A DNA stretch of 64,000 nt from Capnocytophaga ochracea DSM 7271 (lineage in GTDB: Bacteria > Bacteroidota > Bacteroidia > Flavobacteriales > Flavobacteriaceae), in assembly GCF_000023285.1 (NCBI RefSeq), contig NC_013162.1, forward strand, positions 496,001 to 560,000, written 5' to 3'. Every line of letters starts with the position of its first letter. Position 1 is the first letter of the stretch. This document shows positions 7,818 through 16,433 of this stretch, one piece after another. The notes under the pieces are model-generated. The model saw only the letters and a list, made by a program, of their open reading frames with translations. It did no database searches and was not told the origin of the DNA. Both the position numbers and the translations under genes were made by a program.

Positions 7818-8392
7818 GTAATTGACTTATAATATAATACAACGGTACTAAAAATGTTAAAAATGGGGTTTCGAGGCGAAAGAAAAGGAATCCTCACCCC
7901 GTTCACATACTCTCCTATTTGGAGACTTCTCCCAAGGAGAGGGGGAATGTAGTGACGGAGAAGGGGAATCCTCACCCCGATTACATACTCTCCTATTCGG
8001 AGACTACTCCCAGGGAGAGGGGGAATGTAGGGACGGAAAAGGGGGAATTAGGAACAGAAAAGGGGAAGATAAATTAGAGAATTAGCAAATTTAGAAATGA
8101 GAAAATGAGGTGGCGTGGGGTCTTAGGGCATAGGTACTAGGGGATAACCTCCCCCTTCTCACATACTCCGCTCTCGCGGACTTCCTCAATGAGGGGGAAT
8201 GTGGTGACGGAAAATCAAAAGAAACCTCTTCTCTAATTCACTTAGTTGGCAATTGCTGATAACCCTCGAAAGGAGGAATTGGCGATAATCATTATAGATG
8301 AGTTATATAATTTACAGTGAAACAATACATTAATTCTCCTACTCTCAATTGACACTAATGATAATAACTAACGACAAAAAACTAACAACTAT

Positions 8393-8857
8393 ATGACAGA
8401 ACAAGTATTTGCCTTACACGTGGCAACCCGCAACAATCTTTTAACTTATTTGGAGAATGTAAGTCCTGAACAGTTAGCGCAAATCCCCACAGGATTTCAT
8501 AATAACATCTGGTGGAACATCGCTCACTGCGTGGCACAACAACAAATACTCTGCTACAAGCTATCAGGACTCAATTTTGTTGTACCTGAAACTTTTGTAG
8601 ATACTTATAAAAAAGGTACTTATCCCGATGGACACATTCCTACCGCTGAGGAAATTCAAGAATTGCGCAGTCTGCTCATCAGTACCCAAAAACAACTGCA
8701 AGCCGACTACGAGCGTGGGGTATTCACTAATTTTACTCCTTACACTACTAGCTATGGCTATGCGCTTACCTGCATTGAAGATGCGATACATTTCAACAAT
8801 ACTCACGAGGGAATGCACCTTGGGGTGGTAATTGCTTTAAACTATTTTGCTAAATGA
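8393..8857 (+). CDS. DinB-like four-helix protein
   Basis: A 154-residue cytoplasmic protein of the DinB/YfiT-like four-helix-bundle superfamily. Three His in the usual metal-binding places are visible: WNIAHCVAQQQ (about residue 44) and the pair in NNTHEGMHLGVV near residues 139-143. Relatives bind a divalent metal and some act as thiol-dependent S-transferases, but the role here is unknown. The stop overlaps the ATG of thiL (ATGA), so the two are translationally coupled. The start follows a long repeat-filled spacer. Confidence 0.8.
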   Translation: MTEQVFALHVATRNNLLTYLENVSPEQLAQIPTGFHNNIWWNIAHCVAQQQILCYKLSGLNFVVPETFVDTYKKGTYPDGHIPTAEEIQELRSLLISTQKQLQADYERGVFTNFTPYTTSYGYALTCIEDAIHFNNTHEGMHLGVVIALNYFAK

Positions 8858-9906
8858 TAGAAGATAAAACGCCTCACCGTACCTCATTAGCCGATTTGGG
8901 TGAATTTGGACTCATCGACCGCCTAACGAAGGGATTTGAAATTCACAATCCTTCCACTCTTAAAGGCGTAGGCGACGATGCGGCGGTAATGGATTTTAAA
9001 AATAAAAAAACTGTCGTCTCTACCGACCTGCTTATTGAAGGTGTACATTTCGACCTTAGCTATGTACCGCTGAAGCATTTAGGATACAAGTCGGTAGTAG
9101 TGAACGTATCGGATATCTATGCGATGAACGCTACGGCTACCCAGATAACCGTATCGATAGCGGTATCCAATCGCTTTCCGTTGGAAGCCTTAGAAGAACT
9201 CTATGCGGGTATTCGCCTAGCCTGCAAGCATTATAAGGTAGACTTAGTAGGAGGCGACACGACCTCATCTACACGCGGACTCATCATCTCGGTAACGGCG
9301 ATAGGTGAAGCGGAAGCATCGGACTTAGTATATCGTAACGGAGCGCAACCTAACGACCTTGTGGTACTCACGGGCGATATAGGGGGTGCCTATATGGGTT
9401 TACAGATATTGGAACGCGAAAAGGCGGTCTTTCAGGTAAACCCAAACTCTCAACCCGATATAGAGATGTATTCTTACATTTTGGAACGCCAGCTCAAACC
9501 CGAAGCCCGCAAGGACATTCCGCCACTGCTCAAACAATTAGGTGTAAAACCTACTGCTATGATGGATGTAAGCGACGGATTGTCGTCAGAGATATTGCAC
9601 ATTTGCAAACAATCGGGGGTAGGTTGTAGGTTATATGAAGACAAAATACCGCTTGACCCACAAGTGATTAGCACTTGTGAGGAGTTCAATTTAGATAGCA
9701 CTACCATAGCCCTAAGTGGCGGTGAAGACTACGAACTGCTGTTTACTATTGCCCAAGCAGATTACGATAAGATAAAAGGCAATCCTAATTTCACGGTCAT
9801 AGGTTACATTACCGATAAAAGCGAAGGGGTAAACCTCGTCACCCGTGCAGGACAGTTTATACCGATTATAGCAAAAGGGTGGAACGCTTTAACAATTAAC
9901 AATTGA
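8854..9906 (+). CDS. thiL: thiamine-monophosphate kinase
   Basis: A 350-residue ThiL that phosphorylates thiamine monophosphate to thiamine diphosphate with ATP, in the cytoplasm. The AIRS-type fold is clear: GVGDDAAV (about residue 40), STDLLIEGVHF, NVSDIYAMNA with metal-binding Asp, LVGGDTTSS, TGDIGGA, MMDVSDGLSSE and LSGGEDYELLF. Length is normal for Bacteroidota. It overlaps the DinB-like gene by 4 bases. Its final residues (LTINN) and stop are encoded by the CAATTAA/CAATTGA heptamer array. Confidence 0.96.
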   Translation: MIEDKTPHRTSLADLGEFGLIDRLTKGFEIHNPSTLKGVGDDAAVMDFKNKKTVVSTDLLIEGVHFDLSYVPLKHLGYKSVVVNVSDIYAMNATATQITVSIAVSNRFPLEALEELYAGIRLACKHYKVDLVGGDTTSSTRGLIISVTAIGEAEASDLVYRNGAQPNDLVVLTGDIGGAYMGLQILEREKAVFQVNPNSQPDIEMYSYILERQLKPEARKDIPPLLKQLGVKPTAMMDVSDGLSSEILHICKQSGVGCRLYEDKIPLDPQVISTCEEFNLDSTTIALSGGEDYELLFTIAQADYDKIKGNPNFTVIGYITDKSEGVNLVTRAGQFIPIIAKGWNALTINN

Positions 9907-9920
9907 TAATTAACAATTAA
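9893..9920 (+). repeat. heptamer tandem array at the thiL 3' end
   Basis: CAATTAA, CAATTGA, TAATTAA, CAATTAA. The thiL stop codon is inside the array, and the next gene starts 7 bases after it. Confidence 0.8.
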
Positions 9921-9926
9921 CAAGAT

Positions 9927-11336
9927 ATGAAAAGAAGAGCATTTTTTAAACGTGGGGCTTTAGCAGCTTTAGGAGGCTTAGTATTGCCTTCCTTTGATTT
10001 ACAAGCGCAAACCCTTGGGGAAGCCCATAAAAACAAACGCACTAAAAACATCATCTTTATGGTGAGTGATGGTATGAGTTTCGGCACTTTGGTAATGGCT
10101 GACCTGTATCTAAAACGCAAATTCGGTCGCCCTTCCAGCTGGATAGGATTGTACGAAAGTAACCTCGCACAGCGCGCCGTAATGGATATGGCATCAGCAA
10201 GTTCAGTAGTCACCGACTCCTCAGCAGCGAGTTCGTCTTGGGGCGGTGGCGTACGTGTAAAGAACGGTAGCCTAAATATCAGTCCAGATGGCAAAGAGAA
10301 TATGCCTATCTTGCAAAAGTTCAAAAAAGCAGGCAAGAAAGTGGGTTGTATCACTACCGTAATGGTAAACCACGCCACTCCGGCAGGCTTCTGTACGTGG
10401 AGTAAAAGTCGTAATGCTATGGACGAGATAGCCCTCAACTACACCGAATTAGGCTTCGATGTGATGTTGGGTGGCGGTAGCAAATACTTCGACCCTGCCC
10501 ATCGCAAGGACAAGAAAGACCTCTTTGCTGTTCTCAAAAAGAAAGGTTATACGGTAGCTCGCACTCGCGGTGAAATGCTGAAAGCACCTACTAATAAACC
10601 TCTCTATGGGCTCTTTGCTGAAGATGCACTCCCCTACTCTATCGACCGTGCTCAAAGCAGTGAAGAACAAGCTAAATCGCCTACTCTTGCGGAGATGACC
10701 GCTAAGGCTATCGACCAACTTAAAAGTCACCCTAATGGCTTTGTAATACAAGTAGAAGGCGGCAAAGTAGACTGGGCGGCACACGGCAATGATATAGGGG
10801 CTTTGTTGTACGACCAAGTAGCTTTTGACGAGGCTATAAAAGTAGCCCTCGATTTTGCAAAAGCTGATGGCAACACTCTTGTAGTGCTTACTTCTGACCA
10901 CGGCAATGCCAACCCTGGACTCATCTATGGCAAAGAGTGTAACAACAATTTTGACAGATTACAAAACTTCACCCATTCTAACGACTGGATATTGCAACAA
11001 ATCAACTCTAACGACTCGGTAGCCAAAGTGCGTGAGCACGTTGCTCAATACTGCGGTGGAATGAACATCAGTGAGGAACAAGCTAAAGAACTCTTAAGCT
11101 ATTATGCTAAAACCGAAAGAAAAGAAGACGGCTTGTACAACTACAAACACCTGCCTTACCGATTGTTTGCCGAAATACAAAAAGCACATACTTCGGTAGG
11201 CTGGATAAGTATGGATCACTCATCGGATTACACCGAATTGGCAATGTATGGGCCAGGTAGCGAGCGACTTAAACCTTTTATGCGCAATACCGATATGCAC
11301 AATTTCTTGTTGGAGGCAGCGGAGGTTAGAGTTTAG
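9927..11336 (+). CDS. alkaline phosphatase (PhoA family), Tat-exported
   Basis: A 469-residue periplasmic phosphomonoesterase. The N terminus MKRRAFFKRGALAALGG is a twin-arginine-like signal with a cleavage region near LQAQ. The metal and catalytic core is complete: MVSDGMSFG (Asp48), VTDSSAASS with the nucleophile Ser98, NHATPAGF, VEGGKVDWAAHGND, LTSDHGNANP and SMDHSSDYTEL. It would release phosphate from organic esters. It starts right after the heptamer array. No Pho-box-like element is visible, and the next gene downstream is a cation efflux protein. Confidence 0.92.
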   Translation: MKRRAFFKRGALAALGGLVLPSFDLQAQTLGEAHKNKRTKNIIFMVSDGMSFGTLVMADLYLKRKFGRPSSWIGLYESNLAQRAVMDMASASSVVTDSSAASSSWGGGVRVKNGSLNISPDGKENMPILQKFKKAGKKVGCITTVMVNHATPAGFCTWSKSRNAMDEIALNYTELGFDVMLGGGSKYFDPAHRKDKKDLFAVLKKKGYTVARTRGEMLKAPTNKPLYGLFAEDALPYSIDRAQSSEEQAKSPTLAEMTAKAIDQLKSHPNGFVIQVEGGKVDWAAHGNDIGALLYDQVAFDEAIKVALDFAKADGNTLVVLTSDHGNANPGLIYGKECNNNFDRLQNFTHSNDWILQQINSNDSVAKVREHVAQYCGGMNISEEQAKELLSYYAKTERKEDGLYNYKHLPYRLFAEIQKAHTSVGWISMDHSSDYTELAMYGPGSERLKPFMRNTDMHNFLLEAAEVRV

Positions 11337-11367
11337 AAGTTAGGAAGTAGAAATCAGAAATTAGAGG

Positions 11368-12351
11368 GTGAAAAGTTTTCAGTTTCAGAAGCTCGTTACT
11401 TTTATAGGAATATTGCTCTTCATCGTGAAGTTGATAGCGTGGTACATTACCAATTCTAACGCTATCTTTTCGGACACGATGGAGAGCATTGTGAATATTA
11501 TTGCCGCCTTTATGGGGCTCTATTCGCTATACCTCTGCAACAAACCTCGCGATACCGACCACCCTTATGGGCACGGCAAGGTAGAGTTTGTTACCGCTGG
11601 CATTGAGGGAATGCTCATCGCCATCGCTGGGGTACTTATTCTCATCGAAGCCTTTTCATCACTCATAAAGGGAATACATCTTGATAAATTAGGCTGGGGG
11701 ATTGCCCTTTTCGGGTCTACCGCCATAGTGAATTACGCTATGGGGTATATTTCTTATAAAAAGGGAAAGAAAGAAAACTCGTTAGTACTGATGAGTGCGG
11801 GTAAACATCTGCAATCGGATACTTTTGCGACTTCGGCAATTGTATTGAGCTTACTATTGGTGCATTTCACCGGTTGGTTATGGCTCGACCCTTTAATCGC
11901 TATTGGTTTTGGTAGTTATATCATTGTGATAGGCTGGAAGATAGTGCGCAAAGCCCTCAGCGGTATTATGGATGAACGCGACGAAGCCCTCTTTGCCGAA
12001 CTCGTAAATATACTGCAAGCTAACCGCAAAACCGAATGGATAGACATTCACAATATGCGCATTCAGCAGTTTGGGGCTCACTTACATATTGATGCCCATA
12101 TCACTCTGCCTTACTATTATTCTTTAAAAGAAGCCCATCAAGAAATGGAAAAGGTGATTCATCTGTTAGCAGAAAAAGTAGATAGAACTATAGAATTCAA
12201 CTTTCACTTAGACTATTGCAAACCTTTTTCGTGTGAAATTTGCGCTATTGATTGCCAATTTAGGCAAAAGCCTTTTGTACGGACTATACAGTGGGACGTG
12301 AAGAACATCGCTGGTGTAGCGAAGCATAGATATGAACCACTAAAACAATAA
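11368..12351 (+). CDS. cation diffusion facilitator family transporter
   Basis: A 327-residue inner-membrane divalent metal/proton antiporter. Helices lie at about 8-28, 38-55, 79-97, 112-130 and 152-185. The first HxxxD/DxxxD-type metal site is seen as NAIFSDTMESIVN (helix II) with HPYGHGKVEF, the second as GKHLQSDTFATSAI in helix V. A cytoplasmic domain follows and ends in an unusual Cys-rich tail (CKPFSCEICAIDC), which could bind Zn or Fe. The start is taken as GTG at 11368, since no upstream ATG is in frame. The metal cannot be decided from sequence alone. Confidence 0.88.
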   Translation: MKSFQFQKLVTFIGILLFIVKLIAWYITNSNAIFSDTMESIVNIIAAFMGLYSLYLCNKPRDTDHPYGHGKVEFVTAGIEGMLIAIAGVLILIEAFSSLIKGIHLDKLGWGIALFGSTAIVNYAMGYISYKKGKKENSLVLMSAGKHLQSDTFATSAIVLSLLLVHFTGWLWLDPLIAIGFGSYIIVIGWKIVRKALSGIMDERDEALFAELVNILQANRKTEWIDIHNMRIQQFGAHLHIDAHITLPYYYSLKEAHQEMEKVIHLLAEKVDRTIEFNFHLDYCKPFSCEICAIDCQFRQKPFVRTIQWDVKNIAGVAKHRYEPLKQ

Positions 12352-12429
12352 TGCAAATTAGATACTATAAACATTGGTTCTTTGAGGTTTAATTTTGATG
12401 TACTTGACTATAAATAACTGACGATATTC

Positions 12430-12460
12430 TTGCTCGTTCAAAGTATATTTATTATTTTTG
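12430..12460 (+). promoter_or_regulatory. promoter of the glycosyltransferase pair
   Basis: TTG at 12430-12432, 20 bases, TATTTTTG at 12453-12460. The first gene starts 26 bases later. Confidence 0.7.
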
Positions 12461-12486
12461 CACCAAAATCTTGCCTTTAAGATAAT

Positions 12487-13626
12487 ATGATAATTACTTT
12501 TTTTTCAGAAAATTTAGGGTTTACTGCCGTATGCGTTTTCCTAGTCTCTTTGGGAGTAGCATACTTTTCTTTGCCTAGTATTATATACGTGTCAAAGTAC
12601 AAAAACCTAATGGATAAACCTAATGTACGTAGCTCACATAAAGAAAAAACACCTACCTTAGGAGGTATTTCTTTTTTCGTAAGTTTAGTATTTACTCTCT
12701 TTTTACTTCGTCCGTTTGACAATGATAGTGTAGGGATTAATATTCTATCAGGGGTAGGGGTTTTATTTTTTGTAGGTTTAAAGGATGATCTTACAGGAGT
12801 AACCCCCAGTACAAAAATCATAGGACAAATCATCGCTACTCTTATTCTTTTCTTTGGTTCAGGACTTAAAATCACTACTTTTAATAATTTTTTAGGTATT
12901 ACAGATATTCCTTATTGGTTTTCTATACTTATTAGCTGTGCCATAGTGATGGCTATTGTAAACTCTTACAATCTTATTGATGGCATAAACGGATCAGCTG
13001 CAATGGTAGGCATTGTGATTTTTGGCGCTTTTGCCTATATTTTTTACGATACTCAACTGTATTACTACTTCCTGTTATCAATCTTATGTATAGGTTTTTT
13101 ATTAGCCTTTTTACGCTATAATCTATCGGTAAAGAAACGCGTTTTTATGGGAGATACAGGCTCTATGATTACAGGTTTTCTCATCGCAGTTCTCGCTATT
13201 AAATTCTTTACTCTAAAAACTGAAGCCCTAGAAAGTGCTATTATACACCCCACAAATAAAATATGGGTACTTCTTGCAATTATTTTCATTCCCTTTTTTG
13301 ATACTACCCGCGTGTTCACTACCCGCCTATTGCGCCACAGACGACCTTTTAAAGCCGACCGCAGTCATATCCACCACGTGATGATTGACTATATGAAACT
13401 GTCACACTCACAAGCAAGTTTGCTATTAGCTACTATTAACCTTATTGTTTTTTTAGTAATTTTATTGTTGAACACAAGATTATCTCCTTTGATGCTAGGA
13501 GTTTTGTTTGTAGCTTTTTCTATAGGTTTGGCAACTTTCTTATTTATTGTAAACCGAGATTATCACAACCTTAAAAACAAACAAAAAATCAGACATATTA
13601 TCAACGAAATTCATAAAAAAAACTAA
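12487..13626 (+). CDS. WecA/TagO-type polyprenyl-phosphate HexNAc-1-P transferase
   Basis: A 379-residue integral membrane enzyme of the MraY/WecA (PNPT) superfamily that starts a surface glycan by loading a HexNAc-1-phosphate on undecaprenyl phosphate. About ten helices are seen. Signature cytoplasmic loops are SSHKEKTPTLGGI (about 50-62), GLKDDLTGVTPSTK (the DD pair near 98), NSYNLIDGINGSA, RVFMGDTGSM and RPFKADRSHIHH, the His-rich motif typical of WecA rather than MraY. It has its own promoter and is followed 34 bases later by a second, unrelated initiating transferase. Confidence 0.92.
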   Translation: MIITFFSENLGFTAVCVFLVSLGVAYFSLPSIIYVSKYKNLMDKPNVRSSHKEKTPTLGGISFFVSLVFTLFLLRPFDNDSVGINILSGVGVLFFVGLKDDLTGVTPSTKIIGQIIATLILFFGSGLKITTFNNFLGITDIPYWFSILISCAIVMAIVNSYNLIDGINGSAAMVGIVIFGAFAYIFYDTQLYYYFLLSILCIGFLLAFLRYNLSVKKRVFMGDTGSMITGFLIAVLAIKFFTLKTEALESAIIHPTNKIWVLLAIIFIPFFDTTRVFTTRLLRHRRPFKADRSHIHHVMIDYMKLSHSQASLLLATINLIVFLVILLLNTRLSPLMLGVLFVAFSIGLATFLFIVNRDYHNLKNKQKIRHIINEIHKKN

Positions 13627-13660
13627 GCTACATTGTATCATTTTGAAAAAAGAGTTAATT

Positions 13661-14593
13661 ATGAAAATATTTAATCATAGACCAACTTGCTTATTTATCA
13701 ATGTAGGAGGAATTTTAGAAAAATTGCTTGAGGAATCTAATGTGTCTAAGTTTTATAGAATTATCAAATATGATATTTCCAAGAAAAAAAGAACCATTTC
13801 GAGTATTGTCAATAAGCTAAAAATAGTAATTATTGTTATTGAAACTTCAAAAATCAAGGAATATCCTGATAATATCATTAGAGAAATTATCGATTTAAGA
13901 ACCAAAGGCATTATTGTTTATGAAGCAGAAGAATTTTACGAAAATATCAACAAACGTATTCCTATCGTAAAATTGGAAGCTAAAAAGTACATTGGTGATG
14001 ATATTTTTTCTATAAAACAGAGAATTAGACACCGTTTGATCAAACGTGTTTTTGATTTAACACTTGTTCTCTTAGCCCTTCCTATAGCATTGCCACTAAC
14101 TATTGTAGGTGTCATTCTCACTCTTTTAAGTTCAAAGGGGGGTGCTTTCTTTGCTCAAACACGAGTGGGGAGAGAAGGGAAGACTTTTAAAATTTACAAA
14201 ATCAGAACTATGGTACTAAATAGTGGAGGCTTTACTCAGGTAAATGACTCTCGTATTACTCCTATTGGAAAAATATTGCGTTTTACCAAAATAGACGAGC
14301 TACCACAATTATACAACGTATTGAGAGGAGATATGAGCATCATAGGTCCTCGTCCTGAAATTCCTGAATATGTAGAAAAATATGCAGAACAGATACCTTT
14401 TTTCAAACTGCGCCATATGGTGAAACCAGGAGTTACAGGATGGGCTCAAATTCACATTCCAAAAGCAACCCCTGAAGATAGCATTAAGAAATTAGAATAT
14501 GATTTGTATTACATCAAGCGGTATTCACTATCTCTTGATATTAAAATAGTGCTTGAAACTGCAAAAATTGTACTTACTTTAAATAGTAACTAA
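13661..14593 (+). CDS. polyprenyl-phosphate sugar-1-phosphate transferase (WcaJ/WbaP family)
   Basis: A 310-residue sugar transferase (PHPT family). Residues 1-115 form a nucleotide-sugar or CoA-binding-like domain without the four N-terminal helices of full WcaJ. A membrane hairpin (LALPIALPLTIVGV) precedes the catalytic domain with GREGKTFKIYKIRTM, RFTKIDELPQLYNV, MSIIGPRPE and KPGVTGWAQI. It would transfer a hexose-1-phosphate to undecaprenyl phosphate for exopolysaccharide or glycoprotein glycan synthesis. The ATG at 13661 is preferred over an in-frame TTG at 13643. It is probably cotranscribed with the WecA-like gene. Confidence 0.88.
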   Translation: MKIFNHRPTCLFINVGGILEKLLEESNVSKFYRIIKYDISKKKRTISSIVNKLKIVIIVIETSKIKEYPDNIIREIIDLRTKGIIVYEAEEFYENINKRIPIVKLEAKKYIGDDIFSIKQRIRHRLIKRVFDLTLVLLALPIALPLTIVGVILTLLSSKGGAFFAQTRVGREGKTFKIYKIRTMVLNSGGFTQVNDSRITPIGKILRFTKIDELPQLYNVLRGDMSIIGPRPEIPEYVEKYAEQIPFFKLRHMVKPGVTGWAQIHIPKATPEDSIKKLEYDLYYIKRYSLSLDIKIVLETAKIVLTLNSN

Positions 14594-14602
14594 TTTTTTT
14601 CG

Positions 14603-14610
14603 TACCTTTG
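14603..14610 (+). promoter_or_regulatory. -7 box before rpoN
   Basis: TACCTTTG lies 18 bases before the rpoN ATG. No clear TTG is found 19-20 bases upstream, so this is a partial promoter match. Confidence 0.5.
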
Positions 14611-14628
14611 CACCCTATCTCATAAGAA

Positions 14629-16095
14629 ATGCTCAAACAGAATTTACAACTTAAACTCTCACAGAAACTCTCACCTCAGCAAATACAGCTGATGAAACTC
14701 GTGCAACTCCCCACTCTTGCCTTTGAACAACGCGTAAAACAAGAGATGGAAGAAAACCCCGCCTTAGAATCAGGGCGCGAAGAAGATGCTCTTGATGAGT
14801 TTCACGATGAGTTCGATAACTCTGCCGATGAATATAATGATAACGATGTAATTGATATGGACGATATCAACATCGATGAATACCTCAGTGATGACGAAAT
14901 ACCTGACTATCGCTTGCACGCTAATAACTATAGCGACGACGATGAGGATCGCGATATTCCTTTCAGCGCAGAGGTATCGTTCCACCAATCTCTTATCAAC
15001 CAATTGAACACCTTTACCCTCTCGGATGAAGATTACCTCATCGCTGAGTTCCTCGTGGGTAGCATAGACGATACAGGCTATATACGCCGTTCTATTCAAG
15101 ACCTTACCGACGACTTGGCTTTCACCCAAAATATCTATACTGAAGAGGAGCACGTAGAGCAAATACGCCAACAGATTATCTTCCAATTAGACCCTGCAGG
15201 AGTAGGCGCTGCCGACTTGCAAGAGTGCTTGCTCGTACAACTGCGTCGCAAAAAACAAACACTTGCGATAGGATTGGCAATCGAAATGCTTACCGAAGCC
15301 TTTGAGGCGTTTACTAAAAAGCATTATGCCAAACTGCAACAGCGCTTTTTGGTAACTGAAGAACAACTAAAAGAAGCAGTGCAAGAGGTGGAACGTCTGA
15401 ATCCTAAACCTGGAAGTTCCTACGTGGGCAACAATGTGCATATAGAGCAAATTATCCCTGATTTTACTGTAAAAGTGGTAGACAACGAGTTAGAACTCTC
15501 CCTCAACGGACGTAATGCTCCTGAACTACACGTTTCTAAGGAATATAGCACTATGCTCGACACTTATAAGAAGAGTAAAGAAAAGAGCAATTCACAAAAA
15601 GAAGCAGTGTTCTTTATCAAACAGAAGTTGGATTCGGCTAAGTGGTTTATAGATGCTATTCGTCAGCGACAACAAACGCTCCTCATCACAATGGATGCTA
15701 TAATGGAACACCAACGCGAATACTTCCTCACAGGTGACGAACTGAAAATAAAACCGCTTATTCTCAAAGATATTGCCGACAAGGTAGGTATGGATATTTC
15801 TACCGTTTCGCGAGTAGCGAGCAGTAAATATGTAACTACCCCTTACGGTACCAAGCTCATTAAAGATTTCTTTTCGGAATCTATGAAGAACGACCAAGGA
15901 GAAGACGTTTCTACCCGTGAAATCAAGCAGATATTACAACATATCATCGCTAAGGAAGACAAGAGTAAACCCCTCCCCGATGATGAATTGGCACAGCTTC
16001 TCAAAGAGAGAGGTTACCCCATTGCGCGTCGCACTATCGCCAAATACCGCGAACAAATGGATATACCTGTAGCGCGCCTCAGAAAAGAGCTGTAA
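14629..16095 (+). CDS. rpoN: RNA polymerase sigma-54 factor
   Basis: A 488-residue sigma-54 with the full domain order: the Gln-rich activator-interacting region I (QKLSPQQIQLMKLVQLP), an acidic region II rich in Asp/Glu (about residues 50-110), the core-binding region, the helix-turn-helix region with DKVGMDISTVSRVASSKY, and the RpoN box ARRTIAKYREQMDIP near the C terminus. It directs -24/-12 promoters and needs an AAA+ activator, none of which is in the window. A GTGTGAG repeat copy follows the stop at once, then an intrinsic terminator. Confidence 0.97.
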   Translation: MLKQNLQLKLSQKLSPQQIQLMKLVQLPTLAFEQRVKQEMEENPALESGREEDALDEFHDEFDNSADEYNDNDVIDMDDINIDEYLSDDEIPDYRLHANNYSDDDEDRDIPFSAEVSFHQSLINQLNTFTLSDEDYLIAEFLVGSIDDTGYIRRSIQDLTDDLAFTQNIYTEEEHVEQIRQQIIFQLDPAGVGAADLQECLLVQLRRKKQTLAIGLAIEMLTEAFEAFTKKHYAKLQQRFLVTEEQLKEAVQEVERLNPKPGSSYVGNNVHIEQIIPDFTVKVVDNELELSLNGRNAPELHVSKEYSTMLDTYKKSKEKSNSQKEAVFFIKQKLDSAKWFIDAIRQRQQTLLITMDAIMEHQREYFLTGDELKIKPLILKDIADKVGMDISTVSRVASSKYVTTPYGTKLIKDFFSESMKNDQGEDVSTREIKQILQHIIAKEDKSKPLPDDELAQLLKERGYPIARRTIAKYREQMDIPVARLRKEL

Positions 16096-16112
16096 GTGTG
16101 AGTCGCATAGGC
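16096..16112 (+). repeat. GTGYGAGYCRCAYAGGC dispersed repeat, copy 2
   Basis: GTGTGAGTCGCATAGGC starts on the base after the rpoN stop codon. Confidence 0.55.
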
Positions 16113-16119
16113 AAAATAT

Positions 16120-16162
16120 ATAAAACTCCGGTATAGCGAGGGGCTGTACCGGAGTTTTTTGT
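16120..16162 (+). terminator. intrinsic terminator after rpoN
   Basis: AAACTCCGGTA pairs with TACCGGAGTTT around a 13-base loop and is followed by a T run. Confidence 0.9.
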
Positions 16163-16208
16163 TGTAGCACCGGGATTGTTCTACAAATTAAAAACTTCTT
16201 TTAATTCA

Positions 16209-16433
16209 TTATACACCTGTTTGATAATCGAAGTTGGGTGCTAAAGGATGTGAAATATACATAGCTGCAATTTCTTTATTTCCTACTTTGTAATAATAGA
16301 AGCCCTTATCTTTATTGATGAGTGCATTTTCTTTAGATTGGTATTCTCCTGTATTTTTAGGGTAATTTTTCAATCTCCTTTTTCAGTAAACTCCGAAAGA
16401 CGTTGGCAAAGTTTTCAACTCATCATTAACCAT
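16209..16433 (-). pseudogene. small gene broken by an in-frame TGA, coupled to the S46 peptidase
   Basis: The minus strand reads one frame from an ATG at 16431-16433 to a TAA at 16209-16211, interrupted once by TGA at 16383-16385. The product would be about 74 residues: MVNDELKTLPTSFGVY, then the stop, then KRRLKNYPKNTGEYQSKENA and on to HPLAPNFDYQTGV. A single TGG-to-TGA change would explain the break. The ATG overlaps the TAA of the peptidase gene by one base, the mark of a coupled operon gene. I do not recognise the family. A genuine 16-residue peptide is less likely because the frame stays open and protein-like after the stop. Confidence 0.6.

Larger units (their letters stand above)
7510..8230 (+). 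repeat. intergenic repeat mosaic, copy 1
   Basis: The 966 bases from 7427 to 8392 hold no credible gene. In order the mosaic contains octamer-like repeats (7527-7566), a 9-base array (7570-7605), a G-rich segment, the 11-base array (7752-7817), a segment reading TTTCGAGGCGAAAG, and two 78-base tandem copies (from 7887 and 7965) of a hairpin-forming unit with CTCTCCTATT and GGAGAGGGGGAATGT. A third, divergent unit ends near 8215. The first 350 bases recur inverted at about 21745-22110. The 11-base array and following modules recur directly at 33.6 and 49.3 kb. Confidence 0.75.

Noticed and set aside
16383-16385. In-frame TGA as a selenocysteine codon
   Set aside because: No selenoprotein family is recognisable, no suitable recoding hairpin is evident and the family is unknown. 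A nonsense mutation is simpler.
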